From the NCBI GenBank assembly GCA_949840905.1, contig CATKXW010000006.1, positions 19,073 to 83,072 on the forward strand: DNA of 64,000 nt. Reading direction: 5' to 3'. The notes below the pieces were generated by a model. It saw only the letters and a list, made by a program, of their open reading frames with translations, did no database searches and was not told where the DNA came from. Below are positions 51,493-61,208 of the stretch, in pieces. A program made the translations under genes and the position numbers. Each line of letters starts with the position of its first letter. Position 1 is the stretch's first letter. Origin of the DNA: an uncultured Eggerthellaceae bacterium. GTDB lineage: Bacteria > Actinomycetota > Coriobacteriia > Coriobacteriales > Eggerthellaceae.

Positions 51493-52402
51493 CAGAACGT
51501 CTCCTGTGAAGGTCGCTGCGATCGTGGTGACCTACAATCGCAAAGATCTCCTTCTGGAAAATATCGACTGCTTGATGCGGCAAACCGAACGGACGGTGAT
51601 GGACATTATCATCGTGAACAATGCGAGCACTGATGGTACCGAAGATGCGCTCGTTCGATTCATCGACAACAATGCGCTCATATGCCTTAATACGGATAGT
51701 AATCTGGGAGGGGCTGGAGGATTCCAATTCGGGATGCGTTATGCAGCTGAGCATGACTATACCCATGCCTGGGTGATGGATGACGATTGCATGCCTAAGG
51801 ATAACGCTCTCGAGGAGTTGCTCAAGTGGGACGAGAATCTGGATGGCGAGTACGGTTTCCTTTCGAGTAAGGTCCTGTGGAAAGACGGAAGCCTCTGCAA
51901 GATGAATGTTCAACGGGAGAAGGTGACGCGAAACCTTCAACGCTTCGATCAGAAATGCGTATCGGTGGAAATGGCGAGCTTCGTTTCTCTCTTTATCCCT
52001 ATAGCCGTCATAGAGGCGCTTGGCCTACCGATCAAAGAGTTCTTTATATGGACCGATGATTGGGAGTATACTCGACGAATCTCTCGAGAATACGCTTCTT
52101 ATGTGATTCCGTCGAGCGTAGTGGTCCACAAATCGCATTCGAACGAAGGAGCGAATATCGCTATCGATGCGGCAGAAAGGCTCGATCGCTATGAGTATCT
52201 GTATCGCAATGATGTGTATCTCTATCGTCGAGAGGGGTTCCGCGGGTTTGTCTATGAGGCAGCAAGATTGGCCTTGCATGTTGCGAGGGTGCTCATAAAG
52301 GCACCGGACAATAGGTGGAAAAGGATTCGGTCGATTTTTGCAGGAACCCGAGCAGGATTCTCTTTCGATCCGCAGATCGAATATCCTCATGAACGAGACT
52401 GA
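51482..52402 (+). CDS. GT2 glycosyltransferase, galactofuranosyltransferase (GlfT)-like
   Basis: A cytoplasmic inverting transferase of the GT-A fold. The DxD-like region is WVMDDDCMPKD. NLGGAGGFQFGM and FFIWTDDWEYTRRI match the galactofuranosyltransferase-like branch of GT2, in which a Trp-Asp-Asp motif binds the metal or acceptor. The N-terminus KVAAIVVTYNRKDLLLENI is standard. Sugar specificity is inferred only. No UDP-galactopyranose mutase is visible in the window. The length is 306 residues. Confidence 0.85.
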   Translation: MKRDRTSPVKVAAIVVTYNRKDLLLENIDCLMRQTERTVMDIIIVNNASTDGTEDALVRFIDNNALICLNTDSNLGGAGGFQFGMRYAAEHDYTHAWVMDDDCMPKDNALEELLKWDENLDGEYGFLSSKVLWKDGSLCKMNVQREKVTRNLQRFDQKCVSVEMASFVSLFIPIAVIEALGLPIKEFFIWTDDWEYTRRISREYASYVIPSSVVVHKSHSNEGANIAIDAAERLDRYEYLYRNDVYLYRREGFRGFVYEAARLALHVARVLIKAPDNRWKRIRSIFAGTRAGFSFDPQIEYPHERD

Positions 52403-52406
52403 ACAG

Positions 52407-53549
52407 ATGACGAAGGTCCTGGAGCTCTTCGGTGAGCCCATCTCGTCGGGTGGGCAGGAATCCGTTGTGAGCAATATCGTCTCACACATGGATCTTGATG
52501 GTCTGCACATTGACTATCTCACGCCCTATTATTGCGATAGCGATCGTCATCGGAAAGTGGTCGAGGATCGCGGTGGAAACGTGTTTCAGCTGAACCAGGA
52601 ATTCAAGCCTGGTGCGAACAGATTTCCGCTGGCTGAGCCACTGAATGCATTCTTTCGCGAGCATCTCTATGATGTAGTTCACATACACTCGGGAAGCACA
52701 ACGTTCTTGGCGGTCGCGGCTAAGGCGGCAAAAAATGGTGGAGCGAAGATAGTGATCGTCCATTCGCATAGCGGCGTTGAGGAGATGCGAATGAAGAATA
52801 GGTTGATTCGAAGGGCGTCGTCCATCCTGATGAGACGATATGTCGATGTTTACTGCGCGTGTTCTCGAGAGGCGCGGCTCGCGAAATATGTTCCTTCCAT
52901 TTGGAAAAAGGTCATTCAAGTCAATAATGGTATCGATCTAGCTCGCTTCCGTTTCAACGAAGAGATTCGCGATGACATGCGGCAAAAAAGAGGTATATCG
53001 AAAGACGCAATGATTCTTGGTCATATTGGTCGGTTCTGCCATGAGAAGAACCATTCCTTTTTGCTTCGAGTATTTGAGCAGATAGTCAAAAGAGAGCCGG
53101 AATCGATCTTGGTTCTGGTGGGAGAGGGGGAGACCGGGGATGCTGTGCATGCGCAGGTGCGCGAAAAGGGTCTGGATGATTGCGTTCTGTTCGCTGGCAA
53201 GGTGGATAATCCGGAAGACTACCTGCAGATGATGGATGCTCTCGTTTTTCCATCAAGATTCGAAGGCATGCCGGTTGTCCTTATTGAGGCGCAAGCTTCG
53301 GGTCTGCCTATCGTGGCTTCAGATGCGGTGACCGAGCAGGTCAGGGTGGTAGATGCTTTTCGATGCCTGTCCCTTGATGAATCTCTAGAGAGATGGGCTG
53401 ATGCGGTCCTTGAATCGCGGGAACTCGACCGGTCTTGTGGAACGCGAATCCTCAAAGAGCGAGGCTTCGATATTTTTGAGGTCGCAACTGCTGTAAGAGG
53501 CATATATTGCGGCAAGAGCACTGAGGGGATGGGGAGATCTAGCGAGTGA
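52407..53549 (+). CDS. GT4 glycosyltransferase
   Basis: A retaining, GT-B fold glycosyltransferase of the poly-cistron. The N-terminal LELFGEPISSGGQESVVSNI binds the acceptor side. The C-terminal donor site carries GHIGRFCHEKNHSFLL and the EX7E motif in FPSRFEGMPVVLIEAQASG. An ATG at 52407, 4 bases after the previous stop, is preferred; ATG 52389 is also possible. The length is about 380 residues. It shares one base with the next gene (TGATG). Confidence 0.88.
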   Translation: MTKVLELFGEPISSGGQESVVSNIVSHMDLDGLHIDYLTPYYCDSDRHRKVVEDRGGNVFQLNQEFKPGANRFPLAEPLNAFFREHLYDVVHIHSGSTTFLAVAAKAAKNGGAKIVIVHSHSGVEEMRMKNRLIRRASSILMRRYVDVYCACSREARLAKYVPSIWKKVIQVNNGIDLARFRFNEEIRDDMRQKRGISKDAMILGHIGRFCHEKNHSFLLRVFEQIVKREPESILVLVGEGETGDAVHAQVREKGLDDCVLFAGKVDNPEDYLQMMDALVFPSRFEGMPVVLIEAQASGLPIVASDAVTEQVRVVDAFRCLSLDESLERWADAVLESRELDRSCGTRILKERGFDIFEVATAVRGIYCGKSTEGMGRSSE

Positions 53550-54598
53550 TGGGTGCGTTTTCTACTCCATTCTTTAGCATAATAATCCCAGTTTATAATG
53601 TTGATTCTTATTTGGATGATGCCATCGGCTCGGTTTTATCGCAGAATCATTCCCATTATGAGATTGTGCTCGTCGATGATGGCTCTATGGATGAGAGCGG
53701 ACGTATATGCGAGGAGTACGGACGGCTTTATCCTGACAGGGTCGTTGTTCTTCATCAAGAGAACAGAGGATTGTTCGAAGCGAGAAAAAGCGGTCTTCGT
53801 ATGGCGACAGGGGAGTACATTCTCTTTCTCGACGGGGATGACGAACTAAGAGAAGATGCTCTGTCGAGATTATCCGCCATAGCCCAGGAAACCGAAGCGG
53901 ATGTGATCGCGTTTCGCTGTTGTAGAAACAGAGACTACGAGCCAGACTCATTCTCTGCCTATCACTCTTTGGGGGTTCGTGATCCCGTTGACTATTCCAT
54001 CGAAGAATTCCGCTACCAACTTCTTGTGAGCGATCGTATCAACGGTATATGCTTGAAGGCAGCGAGAAGAGAGTGCTATCAAGACCTTATAAAGCAGAAG
54101 AAGCGAATCCGTCTTCAATTGGCCGAAGACAAGCTCGTTAGTGCGTATGTGCTCGATAGGGCTCGGTCCGTGAGCTTGACCTCCGATGTTCTTTATCACT
54201 ATCGGTTGAATCTGCAAAGCATTTCTCAGCGAAGCTTCTCGCTGGCGGACTGCGGAGATCTGCTCTTCGTCTACGACCATATGAGGGAGGCTATGGATAG
54301 GTGGGGGCTTGGAAAGTGCGAGGATGAACTGGATGCATTGCTCCTATCTCAGATTCATGATCAGATAATAAGGTTGTACGAGGCTAGACTTAAGAAAGAA
54401 GAGAGGATCAGGGCTATTGATGGGATGAGGGGGTCGATCGATGCAAAGGTGCTGGGTCGCCCCAAGGTGCTCCATGAGCTAAAGAGCCACCGCCGAATGC
54501 TTCTCAAAAAGTTCCTCAACAATAGAAATTCTCTCGGATTCTATGCAAGAGCATATATGGCTGGAATCGCATTCATGAAGAAAGTAAGGGGACGATGA
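53549..54598 (+). CDS. GT2 glycosyltransferase
   Basis: A 349-residue GT-A transferase. FFSIIIPVYNVDSYLDDAI opens the fold, EIVLVDDGSMDESG binds the nucleotide, and LFLDGDDELREDAL holds the DxD. The later part is basic and helical (KSHRRMLLKKFLNN) with a short amphipathic end that may touch the membrane. Specificity is unknown. It starts in the previous stop codon. A gap of 72 bases follows, with no clear feature. Confidence 0.88.
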   Translation: MGAFSTPFFSIIIPVYNVDSYLDDAIGSVLSQNHSHYEIVLVDDGSMDESGRICEEYGRLYPDRVVVLHQENRGLFEARKSGLRMATGEYILFLDGDDELREDALSRLSAIAQETEADVIAFRCCRNRDYEPDSFSAYHSLGVRDPVDYSIEEFRYQLLVSDRINGICLKAARRECYQDLIKQKKRIRLQLAEDKLVSAYVLDRARSVSLTSDVLYHYRLNLQSISQRSFSLADCGDLLFVYDHMREAMDRWGLGKCEDELDALLLSQIHDQIIRLYEARLKKEERIRAIDGMRGSIDAKVLGRPKVLHELKSHRRMLLKKFLNNRNSLGFYARAYMAGIAFMKKVRGR

Positions 54599-54670
54599 GG
54601 AAGCTCGATCTGTGCGGTTCTTTTAAGGGTGGATGCTTGAACTTGAGGGAGAGCTTCTCGTGGTGATGCT

Positions 54671-55693
54671 TTGACCGTCGATCTTTCACAGCCATTTTTT
54701 TCGATCATCATTCCCGCTTATAATGTGGTCGAATATATCGAAGAGAGCCTTCGCTCGATTCTTTGTTCTACGATCGATGGCTACGAAATCGTGGTCGTCG
54801 ATGATGGATCGGTCGACGGAACGGGCGATCTTTGCCAGCGGTTCGTTGAAGATGATTCTCGAATCACGTTGCTTCGGTCGCGACGCAACAGAGGGCCGCT
54901 GTTTGCGAGAAGGACCGGTGTGGCCCATGCGAGAGGGAAGTACTGCGTCTTTCTTGATGCCGATGACATGCTCTATCCGGATGCACTTCAGATTTTCGAA
55001 GCATGCACCAGAAAGACGAGCGCGGATATCGTGGTCGGGGGTTTCTTGAAAGACACGGAGGAAGCATTTTGCCCTGATGTGGGGACGAATCGCGTTTCTC
55101 GGGCTCTTGAAGGCGCGAGAGCTTTCTCCGTAGAGAGCTTTCGTGAATTCGTTTTGGAGAGCAAGACCAATAGTTTATGGGGAAAGGCCATACGCAGGGA
55201 TCTTTTCGATCTAGAGACGGATTATTCTGCGTATGAAGGCATGCGCCATGGCGAGGATCTTCTTCAGCTGTTGCCTATAGTCGATGAAGCGAGCATAGTT
55301 TGCATCACGCCCATAGAACTATACTTTTATCGTACGAACGAATTGCAGGGCACTGCTCGATTCAGAAGAGAGCAGATAAAGGATATCAAGCTTCTTTGCG
55401 AACGCTTATTGGAGTATGGGTCGAAGTGGAGTGGGGCTGAGGGTGCCGCATATCGAGGGTGTACGGCGAGCCTGCATTATCTTTTAGAAATAGTCTATAG
55501 GTCCGAAAGGCAAGACGAAGAGAGATTCAGGCTATATGAGGATATACGACGAGAGTTGATCGAAAGCGGTGTTATCAGGGTAAGGATGTCTCCAAATTTG
55601 AAGAGAAAGTGGTTGCTCCTATTGGCTTTGAGGTATCGCCATTACCGAGCGCTCGATGTTGTATTGATGAGCTACGAGTGGACTCATAAATAG
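54671..55693 (+). CDS. GT2 glycosyltransferase
   Basis: A 340-residue GT-A transferase starting at a TTG (54671) with no in-frame ATG that keeps the conserved N-terminus. FFSIIIPAYNVVEYI, IVVVDDGSVDGTG and FLDADDMLYPDAL are the family motifs. It resembles its neighbours at 53549 and 55710 in the first 110 residues and then differs, which suggests a set of enzymes adding different sugars of one repeat unit. The G+C is low and AGA/AGG codons are common. Confidence 0.86.
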   Translation: MTVDLSQPFFSIIIPAYNVVEYIEESLRSILCSTIDGYEIVVVDDGSVDGTGDLCQRFVEDDSRITLLRSRRNRGPLFARRTGVAHARGKYCVFLDADDMLYPDALQIFEACTRKTSADIVVGGFLKDTEEAFCPDVGTNRVSRALEGARAFSVESFREFVLESKTNSLWGKAIRRDLFDLETDYSAYEGMRHGEDLLQLLPIVDEASIVCITPIELYFYRTNELQGTARFRREQIKDIKLLCERLLEYGSKWSGAEGAAYRGCTASLHYLLEIVYRSERQDEERFRLYEDIRRELIESGVIRVRMSPNLKRKWLLLLALRYRHYRALDVVLMSYEWTHK

Positions 55694-55709
55694 GCTCGAG
55701 AGAGTGGAT

Positions 55710-57791
55710 ATGGATAAAAAACAGGGAGTTAGAGGCTCGATTTTTGTGAATACGGATTCCAGTGCGCCTCTTATCAGCGTGATAATACCCGTCTACAATG
55801 TTGAAAGGTATTTAGAGAAGTGTCTCAAGAGCGTTATCGATCAGATATACGGCAATCTTGAGATAATCCTTGTAGACGATGGCTCGGAAGATGGGTCGGG
55901 CAAGATTTGCGATGACTATGCCCTCAAGGATTCTCGTATAAAGGTGATACATCAGTCAAACCGGGGTCTCTCATCAGCCCGCAATACAGGAATCGCTGCG
56001 GCTGTGGGGGAGTATCTGTGCTTCGTGGACTCAGACGATTATGTTGACACCCGATTCGTTCAGCTTATGTTCGAGGCAATAAGAGATTCCGGTTCGCAAA
56101 TAGCAGTATCTGGATTCGTTTGCGAGAACGAAAGAGGGGATGAGCTCTATTCGGAGGTTCCTCCGGGGGGGCACTTGGCAACGCCGAAGGATCGACAAGT
56201 GGCACTCTTAGGAGAGCTATCTCTTGTTGTGGCATGGAACAAGATCTATTCGCGAAGGCTCTTCGATGAGCTTACGTTCAAAGTAGGTAAGCAACATGAA
56301 GATGAGTTCATCATGCACCATATTCTCCAACGTACTAACGATGTCGTTTGTGTGGGAGAGGTCCTCTATCATTATATAAAGCGAGAAGGCAGCTTGACAA
56401 ACGTGCAAGGCTCTCTTGGGAGATTCGATGTTGTGGAAGCTCTTTTCGATCGCTTCTGTCTTTATAGGGCGCTTTCGTATGAGGACCTTCTCTTGAGGGT
56501 GGAGGCGTTGGCTCGAAATGCCTATCTCCGAATCCTCGAAGAAGATGAGAGCGGCTTTCTTAAGGGACACCCACGTTCGAAGCAGATGCGCGGATTGATC
56601 AATGATATGAGGAAGGAATTGCCTGTACTCGAGCGAGCTCGCACCTGGATGATATGGTGCATGAAAGAGCATATGCCTGGCGTAACGCGACGACTCAAGA
56701 TGATGCTGTCATCGAGTACGGCTTGTCGCTTGAAGAAGGTCTTTCCACGGAGGTTCGTCGAGGAGCGACGAAGGCGACGTGAGATACTGAATGCTTATAT
56801 CCGCGATGGGCTGGGAGCCAGATTTCTTTTAGTGGATACGCCTATCCATGGAAATATAGGTGATCAGGCCATCGCATTAGCGGAAAAACGATGGTTGGAG
56901 AGCGAGTTCGGTGCTGGTAGCTACTATGAGATCACGGCGGAAGAGATAGAGGGTCTTGAGGAGGGGATCGCTCGGATTTGTCCAGAGTCCCAGCTCGTTC
57001 TTGTTCATGGCGGAGGTTTTCTTGGATGCTTGTGGCCGACCGAGGAACGACGATTCAGGAGGATTCTCAAGGCTTTTCGGAAGCAACCCATGATTGTTCT
57101 TCCTCAGACGGTGACGTTCGATATGCTGTCAGCGTCCGGCCGCCGCTTCTTCGAGCAATCGAGAAAGGCTTATTCCAACCATTCGAATCTTACATTCTGC
57201 TTTAGAGAGAAGAAGAGCGCAATGTTCATGAAGGAGCATATGCCGGAGCTCGATGCACTGCTCATTCCGGATATGGTCCTTTCTTTGCGAATGCCTTGCT
57301 CACCTTGTTCGCGAGATGGCGTATTGCTATGTATGAGGCGGGACCATGAAAGAGCGTTGGATGGCGCAGCCCTTGAGAGGATTCGTTCAGAGATGGCCCT
57401 GGCATATCCGGGTCAGAGGATAGGGACGACCGATACGGTAGTAGAGAGGGAGGTGCCCGTTTCGAATCGAGAGAAGGAAGTGCGAGCGAAGCTCGATCAG
57501 TTCTCTCGGGCAAACGTGGTAGTGACCGACAGATTGCATGGGATGGTTCTCGCCATTCTGGCTGAAACCCCATGTATTGCATTGAATAATGGCAACGGTA
57601 AGGTGGAAGCTGTTTATGAATGGGTGGATGCGATCGAATCTGTCCAATTCGTGGAGTCCGTTGACGATATAGAAAAGGCATTGGCGACGCTCGGAGAGTC
57701 CCCGGAAGGTGCTGTTATGCCTGAACGAGTCACGAGAGGCTTCTCTACTCTAGCTAAAAAGATAGATAGCGTTTCTGCAGACGATCGATGA
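55710..57791 (+). CDS. Fusion of GT2 glycosyltransferase and polysaccharide pyruvyltransferase
   Basis: The first 330 residues are a GT2 domain (PLISVIIPVYNVERYLEKC, LVDDGSEDGSG, FVDSDDYVDTRF). A basic linker around RRFVEERRRRREI follows. The last 320 residues form a polysaccharide-pyruvyltransferase domain with GNIGDQAIALAEKRW, VHGGGFLGCLW and the late TDRLHGMVLAILAETPCIAL. One chain would both add a sugar and ketal-pyruvylate a residue of the polymer, giving it negative charge. The ATG at 55710 is used, with GTG 55704 an alternative. Fusion of these two domains is uncommon as far as I know. Confidence 0.88.
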   Translation: MDKKQGVRGSIFVNTDSSAPLISVIIPVYNVERYLEKCLKSVIDQIYGNLEIILVDDGSEDGSGKICDDYALKDSRIKVIHQSNRGLSSARNTGIAAAVGEYLCFVDSDDYVDTRFVQLMFEAIRDSGSQIAVSGFVCENERGDELYSEVPPGGHLATPKDRQVALLGELSLVVAWNKIYSRRLFDELTFKVGKQHEDEFIMHHILQRTNDVVCVGEVLYHYIKREGSLTNVQGSLGRFDVVEALFDRFCLYRALSYEDLLLRVEALARNAYLRILEEDESGFLKGHPRSKQMRGLINDMRKELPVLERARTWMIWCMKEHMPGVTRRLKMMLSSSTACRLKKVFPRRFVEERRRRREILNAYIRDGLGARFLLVDTPIHGNIGDQAIALAEKRWLESEFGAGSYYEITAEEIEGLEEGIARICPESQLVLVHGGGFLGCLWPTEERRFRRILKAFRKQPMIVLPQTVTFDMLSASGRRFFEQSRKAYSNHSNLTFCFREKKSAMFMKEHMPELDALLIPDMVLSLRMPCSPCSRDGVLLCMRRDHERALDGAALERIRSEMALAYPGQRIGTTDTVVEREVPVSNREKEVRAKLDQFSRANVVVTDRLHGMVLAILAETPCIALNNGNGKVEAVYEWVDAIESVQFVESVDDIEKALATLGESPEGAVMPERVTRGFSTLAKKIDSVSADDR

Positions 57792-57816
57792 TGCTGATCG
57801 GAGAGGACGATATATC

Positions 57817-59643
57817 ATGACTAGAGGAGAAAGGCCTCGCCTAAACGTTGTCTTCATTGTGATCGATGCCCTTTGTTTTAAGAGCCTTGAGCGCGAAGTC
57901 GGGGGCAAACCTGTTATGCCTTTTCTGAGTTCGTGGAGGGCGGCAGGGCGATCTTGGGATAAGGTCTTTTCTTTGGCTCCCTATACAGAAGCTGCTCTGG
58001 TCTCTCTTTTGGGGGGAGAACGCACCCTAGAACATGGCGGCTATCTCTTCGGTAATGCTCTTTGCGATGTGCCTCTTGCGGAGCGGTATGCGAAAAATGG
58101 TTACAGAACATTGCTCGGATACTCCCCATACGTGTATTCGGAGGGCTATCTATCGGGGTTTGATGACTTTTTCTATACGCGACTCTATTCTGTTGTGCCG
58201 CTCTTCTCATATCGCCTTGACCATTATGCTGCGATCTCTGAGAGAAGAAAATTGAAGGCCGATGAAATAGAGGTTTGCAGATTGCTCATCGACGAAGCAT
58301 TGCGTTGTTGGTCGTCTCAGTTGCAAGCGCTTCGTGATGGGTCGAGAAGCACGCTTCTTATAAGAGACCGCGTGTCTCACGAGACGGTGCTCGCAACTCT
58401 TGAAGCCGTGCGAGATGTTGTGGAGAGCTTCGAAAGAGATGCGGAAGGTTTTATTGAAGACATTCTGCGTGAGGGACATGGCCATGAACTCTGGGAATTG
58501 AGCGAAAAGTTCAATGCTGAGGTCGAAACAACGTATAGCGACCACTTTCGGGATAGGTACTCGACCCTTCTTGCGGCTTACGGCAAAAGTCCCCTTCGAA
58601 GATTCTTGAGGCAGCCGCCCTCTGTGAGGTATTTGTTCTCTACTTTTCTGAACGATGCTGCCGATCTGCGAAATACGAAGGGGTTGATACGTAATTACGA
58701 GCATTTCTACAAAGAAGATGAGCTTGCTGATTATCTTGGGGAACTCAAGGGCAATAGCAAGGTCGAGGCTGGTGCGAGGAGGCAATTTCGTTTCCTATTG
58801 GAGGAGCTTGGTCGCCGCGAGCCAATGAACCAGCCCTTCTTTGCTTACGTTCAACCGCAGGATTTTCATTTACCGTCGGTCTTTCATACATTTGATGCCG
58901 TATCTGAAGACAAGATAGATGAGGAGATGCGCGAAGCTATAGAGATGCTCGAAAGCGTCGATCGCAGGCACTCGGGGAGCATCCTAGCCGATTTGAGTGC
59001 GCGTTTCTGTGATTCCCGCATCAGGGAGCTATATGAAGAACTGCAAGGCATGAGCGAAGGGTGTCTAGTGGTCATCACTGCCGACCATGGCTTTCCTTCC
59101 TACTATGATCCTCCTAGGCCGATGATATACAACCAGACCTACACCGAAGCCTTTCATGTTCCTTTTCTCGTATTGGGAGGGGAGATACCCGAAGACCTTT
59201 TGAATCTACGGGACAAGGTCGTGAGTCATCCTGATCTTGTCAAGGCGTTCAGTCGATACGTGCTCAATGAGGAGTCGCAGGAAGTTCCAACAGGTTTCGT
59301 TCTGAGCGAGTACGTGGGTCCTGGCTGTCCTGATCTTACGGAAAAATCTGTATGGTACACCTATATTGACGAGCGTCATAGGATAAGCGCGAGATGTCCG
59401 CTCGCCAAGGCATTCGAGGATGCGGACATCGACACCATTATCGACCTGCATAAAGATCCTGAGGAGCTTATCAATATTCGGAAGAAAGCTATACATCATG
59501 GAGAGGTGAGGCGCAAGATACGGCGCATCGCCGAAAGGCATCTCCAGTTGTCGGAGAAGCACGCGCCGGAGACCTTTCTAGGCATTTCCTGTGCGGCCAT
59601 AGCGTCGATTCAGAATTCAAACGATGAAAAGGGAGCGACATGA
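57817..59643 (+). CDS. Sulfatase/alkaline-phosphatase-superfamily protein without membrane anchor
   Basis: A 608-residue protein whose opening (NVVFIVIDALCFKSLER) and late ITADHGFPSYYD are metal-binding motifs of the sulfatase superfamily. The nucleophile position is probably Thr in LAPYTEAALVSLLGG, as in phosphoglycerol and phosphoethanolamine transferases rather than Cys/Ser sulfatases. It lacks the multi-helix N-terminus of LtaS-type enzymes and a signal peptide, so it seems cytoplasmic. A helical insert of about 200 residues separates the two motif sets. It may transfer a phospho-group to a glycan precursor. It overlaps wzx by 4 bases. Confidence 0.8.
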   Translation: MTRGERPRLNVVFIVIDALCFKSLEREVGGKPVMPFLSSWRAAGRSWDKVFSLAPYTEAALVSLLGGERTLEHGGYLFGNALCDVPLAERYAKNGYRTLLGYSPYVYSEGYLSGFDDFFYTRLYSVVPLFSYRLDHYAAISERRKLKADEIEVCRLLIDEALRCWSSQLQALRDGSRSTLLIRDRVSHETVLATLEAVRDVVESFERDAEGFIEDILREGHGHELWELSEKFNAEVETTYSDHFRDRYSTLLAAYGKSPLRRFLRQPPSVRYLFSTFLNDAADLRNTKGLIRNYEHFYKEDELADYLGELKGNSKVEAGARRQFRFLLEELGRREPMNQPFFAYVQPQDFHLPSVFHTFDAVSEDKIDEEMREAIEMLESVDRRHSGSILADLSARFCDSRIRELYEELQGMSEGCLVVITADHGFPSYYDPPRPMIYNQTYTEAFHVPFLVLGGEIPEDLLNLRDKVVSHPDLVKAFSRYVLNEESQEVPTGFVLSEYVGPGCPDLTEKSVWYTYIDERHRISARCPLAKAFEDADIDTIIDLHKDPEELINIRKKAIHHGEVRRKIRRIAERHLQLSEKHAPETFLGISCAAIASIQNSNDEKGAT

Positions 59644-61208
59644 CGGGTCGCACGAAGCTTGCATCAAAGAATATCGTGCTCGGATTAACGAGCAAGCTCG
59701 TGACCATGATCCTCGAATTCGTTTCGAGAGCCGTTTTCATTCAAACTCTTGGCGCGGAGATGCTTGGCGTCAATTCTGTTTTCGTGAGCATAATCCAGAT
59801 GATGTCGGTCGCCGAACTCGGTCTGACGAACGTCATGATCTACAGCTATTATGAGCCGCTTGCGACGCATGATCGCAGGAAGCTCGCCGCTCTTGTGGAT
59901 TTTTATAAGAAGATATATCGAGGGATAGCCCTATCGATCTTGGTGATAGGTTCTTGCCTCGTTCCTTTTCTACATCTGATGATCAATGGCGAAGGAGATA
60001 TCCATGACCTTTATGGGCCCTATTCGCTTTTCGTGGTAGATGCAGCCATCTCTTATCTATTGATATATCGCGTGGTGATCTTGAGGGCCGACCAGCGGGG
60101 TTATATCGTCACTTCCTATGAGCTGGGCATTAATATCGTTCGCGTTATCGCGCAGATCGTAGTGCTGTTTGTGACCGGGAGTTATTTTTTATATCTAGCG
60201 ATCAAGGTTTTAGGGACGCTCGCAACCAATGTGGTCTCTACGTTACGTGCGCGGAAGGATTATCCGTTCGCGTTGAATGCTACTGAATCATTGACGGCAC
60301 AGGAGAGGAGGGAAATCGTTCGAACCATCGGCGCTGGATTCTTATATAGAGTCTCTGCGGTTCTCCTGAACAGCACGACTAATATAATCATCTCGGTGAT
60401 GGTGAGCACGATCATCGTTGGGTATGTGGCGAACTATACCACTATTATTGTGGCTGTGACCTCGGTAATAGTGATTTTGTTCTCCAATCTTACCCCAAGC
60501 ATAGGTAATCTTGCAGTTTTGGGTACGAGCGCGAAAAGGCTTGAAGTATTCAATATTATGGTATTCGTGGGGTCGTGGCTGACTGTCATCTTCGTTGGCT
60601 GTACAACCCTTTTGTCTAATGATTTTATTGGGTTATGGATCGGCTCTTCTTATGTGCTCCCGGATTCTACCGTGATGTGGAAGATGCTCTTGATGTTCTT
60701 CAGCTGTATCATGCAGCCTATTTTTGCCTATCGGGAAGCGGTTGGGCTTTACCGTCAAACGAAGTATGTCATGGTGGCGGCGGCGGTGGCCAATCTCGTG
60801 TTATCTATCGGATTGGGTTATATATGGGGTCTTGATGGCATCTTGGCGGCATCGTTGATTGCTTGTGCGTTAACATATTTCTGGTACGAACCTTGGGTTC
60901 TTTTTCATATGTACTTCGCTGGCTATCCACTAGCGTTCTTTAGAAACGTTCTTTTTGCTCTTCTGGGCACAGGTGCTTTCGTGGCCATAGGCCATCTATG
61001 CCTATCTTGGATGACGATAGATTCGTGGGCTCTTTTCCTCTTGAAAGGCGCGATCTTGTTCATTGCGGGCAATGCTGCCTGTTTCGTGGTTCTTCGTAGA
61101 TGTAGCGAGTTCGCGTTCGTTTTAGATAGGGCCTCAGCGGTAAGGCGGAAATTCAAGAGCCGAGGTCGAACGAATGAAGTCGAGGAGGGCCCCCATGAAG
61201 GTCGATGA
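59640..61208 (+). CDS. Polysaccharide flippase (Wzx-like)
   Basis: A 522-residue membrane protein with about 14 helices, of the MATE/Wzx superfamily. It opens ASKNIVLGLTSKLVTMILEFVSRAVFIQTLGAEMLGVNSVF, the common N-terminal pattern (split here: NIVLGLTSKLVTM and FIQTLGAEMLGVNSV). It moves lipid-linked repeat units to the outside for Wzy. Start overlaps the stop of the sulfatase-like gene (ATGA). The charged C-terminal tail is short. The 3' end overlaps the next gene by 14 bases. Confidence 0.88.
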   Translation: MTGRTKLASKNIVLGLTSKLVTMILEFVSRAVFIQTLGAEMLGVNSVFVSIIQMMSVAELGLTNVMIYSYYEPLATHDRRKLAALVDFYKKIYRGIALSILVIGSCLVPFLHLMINGEGDIHDLYGPYSLFVVDAAISYLLIYRVVILRADQRGYIVTSYELGINIVRVIAQIVVLFVTGSYFLYLAIKVLGTLATNVVSTLRARKDYPFALNATESLTAQERREIVRTIGAGFLYRVSAVLLNSTTNIIISVMVSTIIVGYVANYTTIIVAVTSVIVILFSNLTPSIGNLAVLGTSAKRLEVFNIMVFVGSWLTVIFVGCTTLLSNDFIGLWIGSSYVLPDSTVMWKMLLMFFSCIMQPIFAYREAVGLYRQTKYVMVAAAVANLVLSIGLGYIWGLDGILAASLIACALTYFWYEPWVLFHMYFAGYPLAFFRNVLFALLGTGAFVAIGHLCLSWMTIDSWALFLLKGAILFIAGNAACFVVLRRCSEFAFVLDRASAVRRKFKSRGRTNEVEEGPHEGR

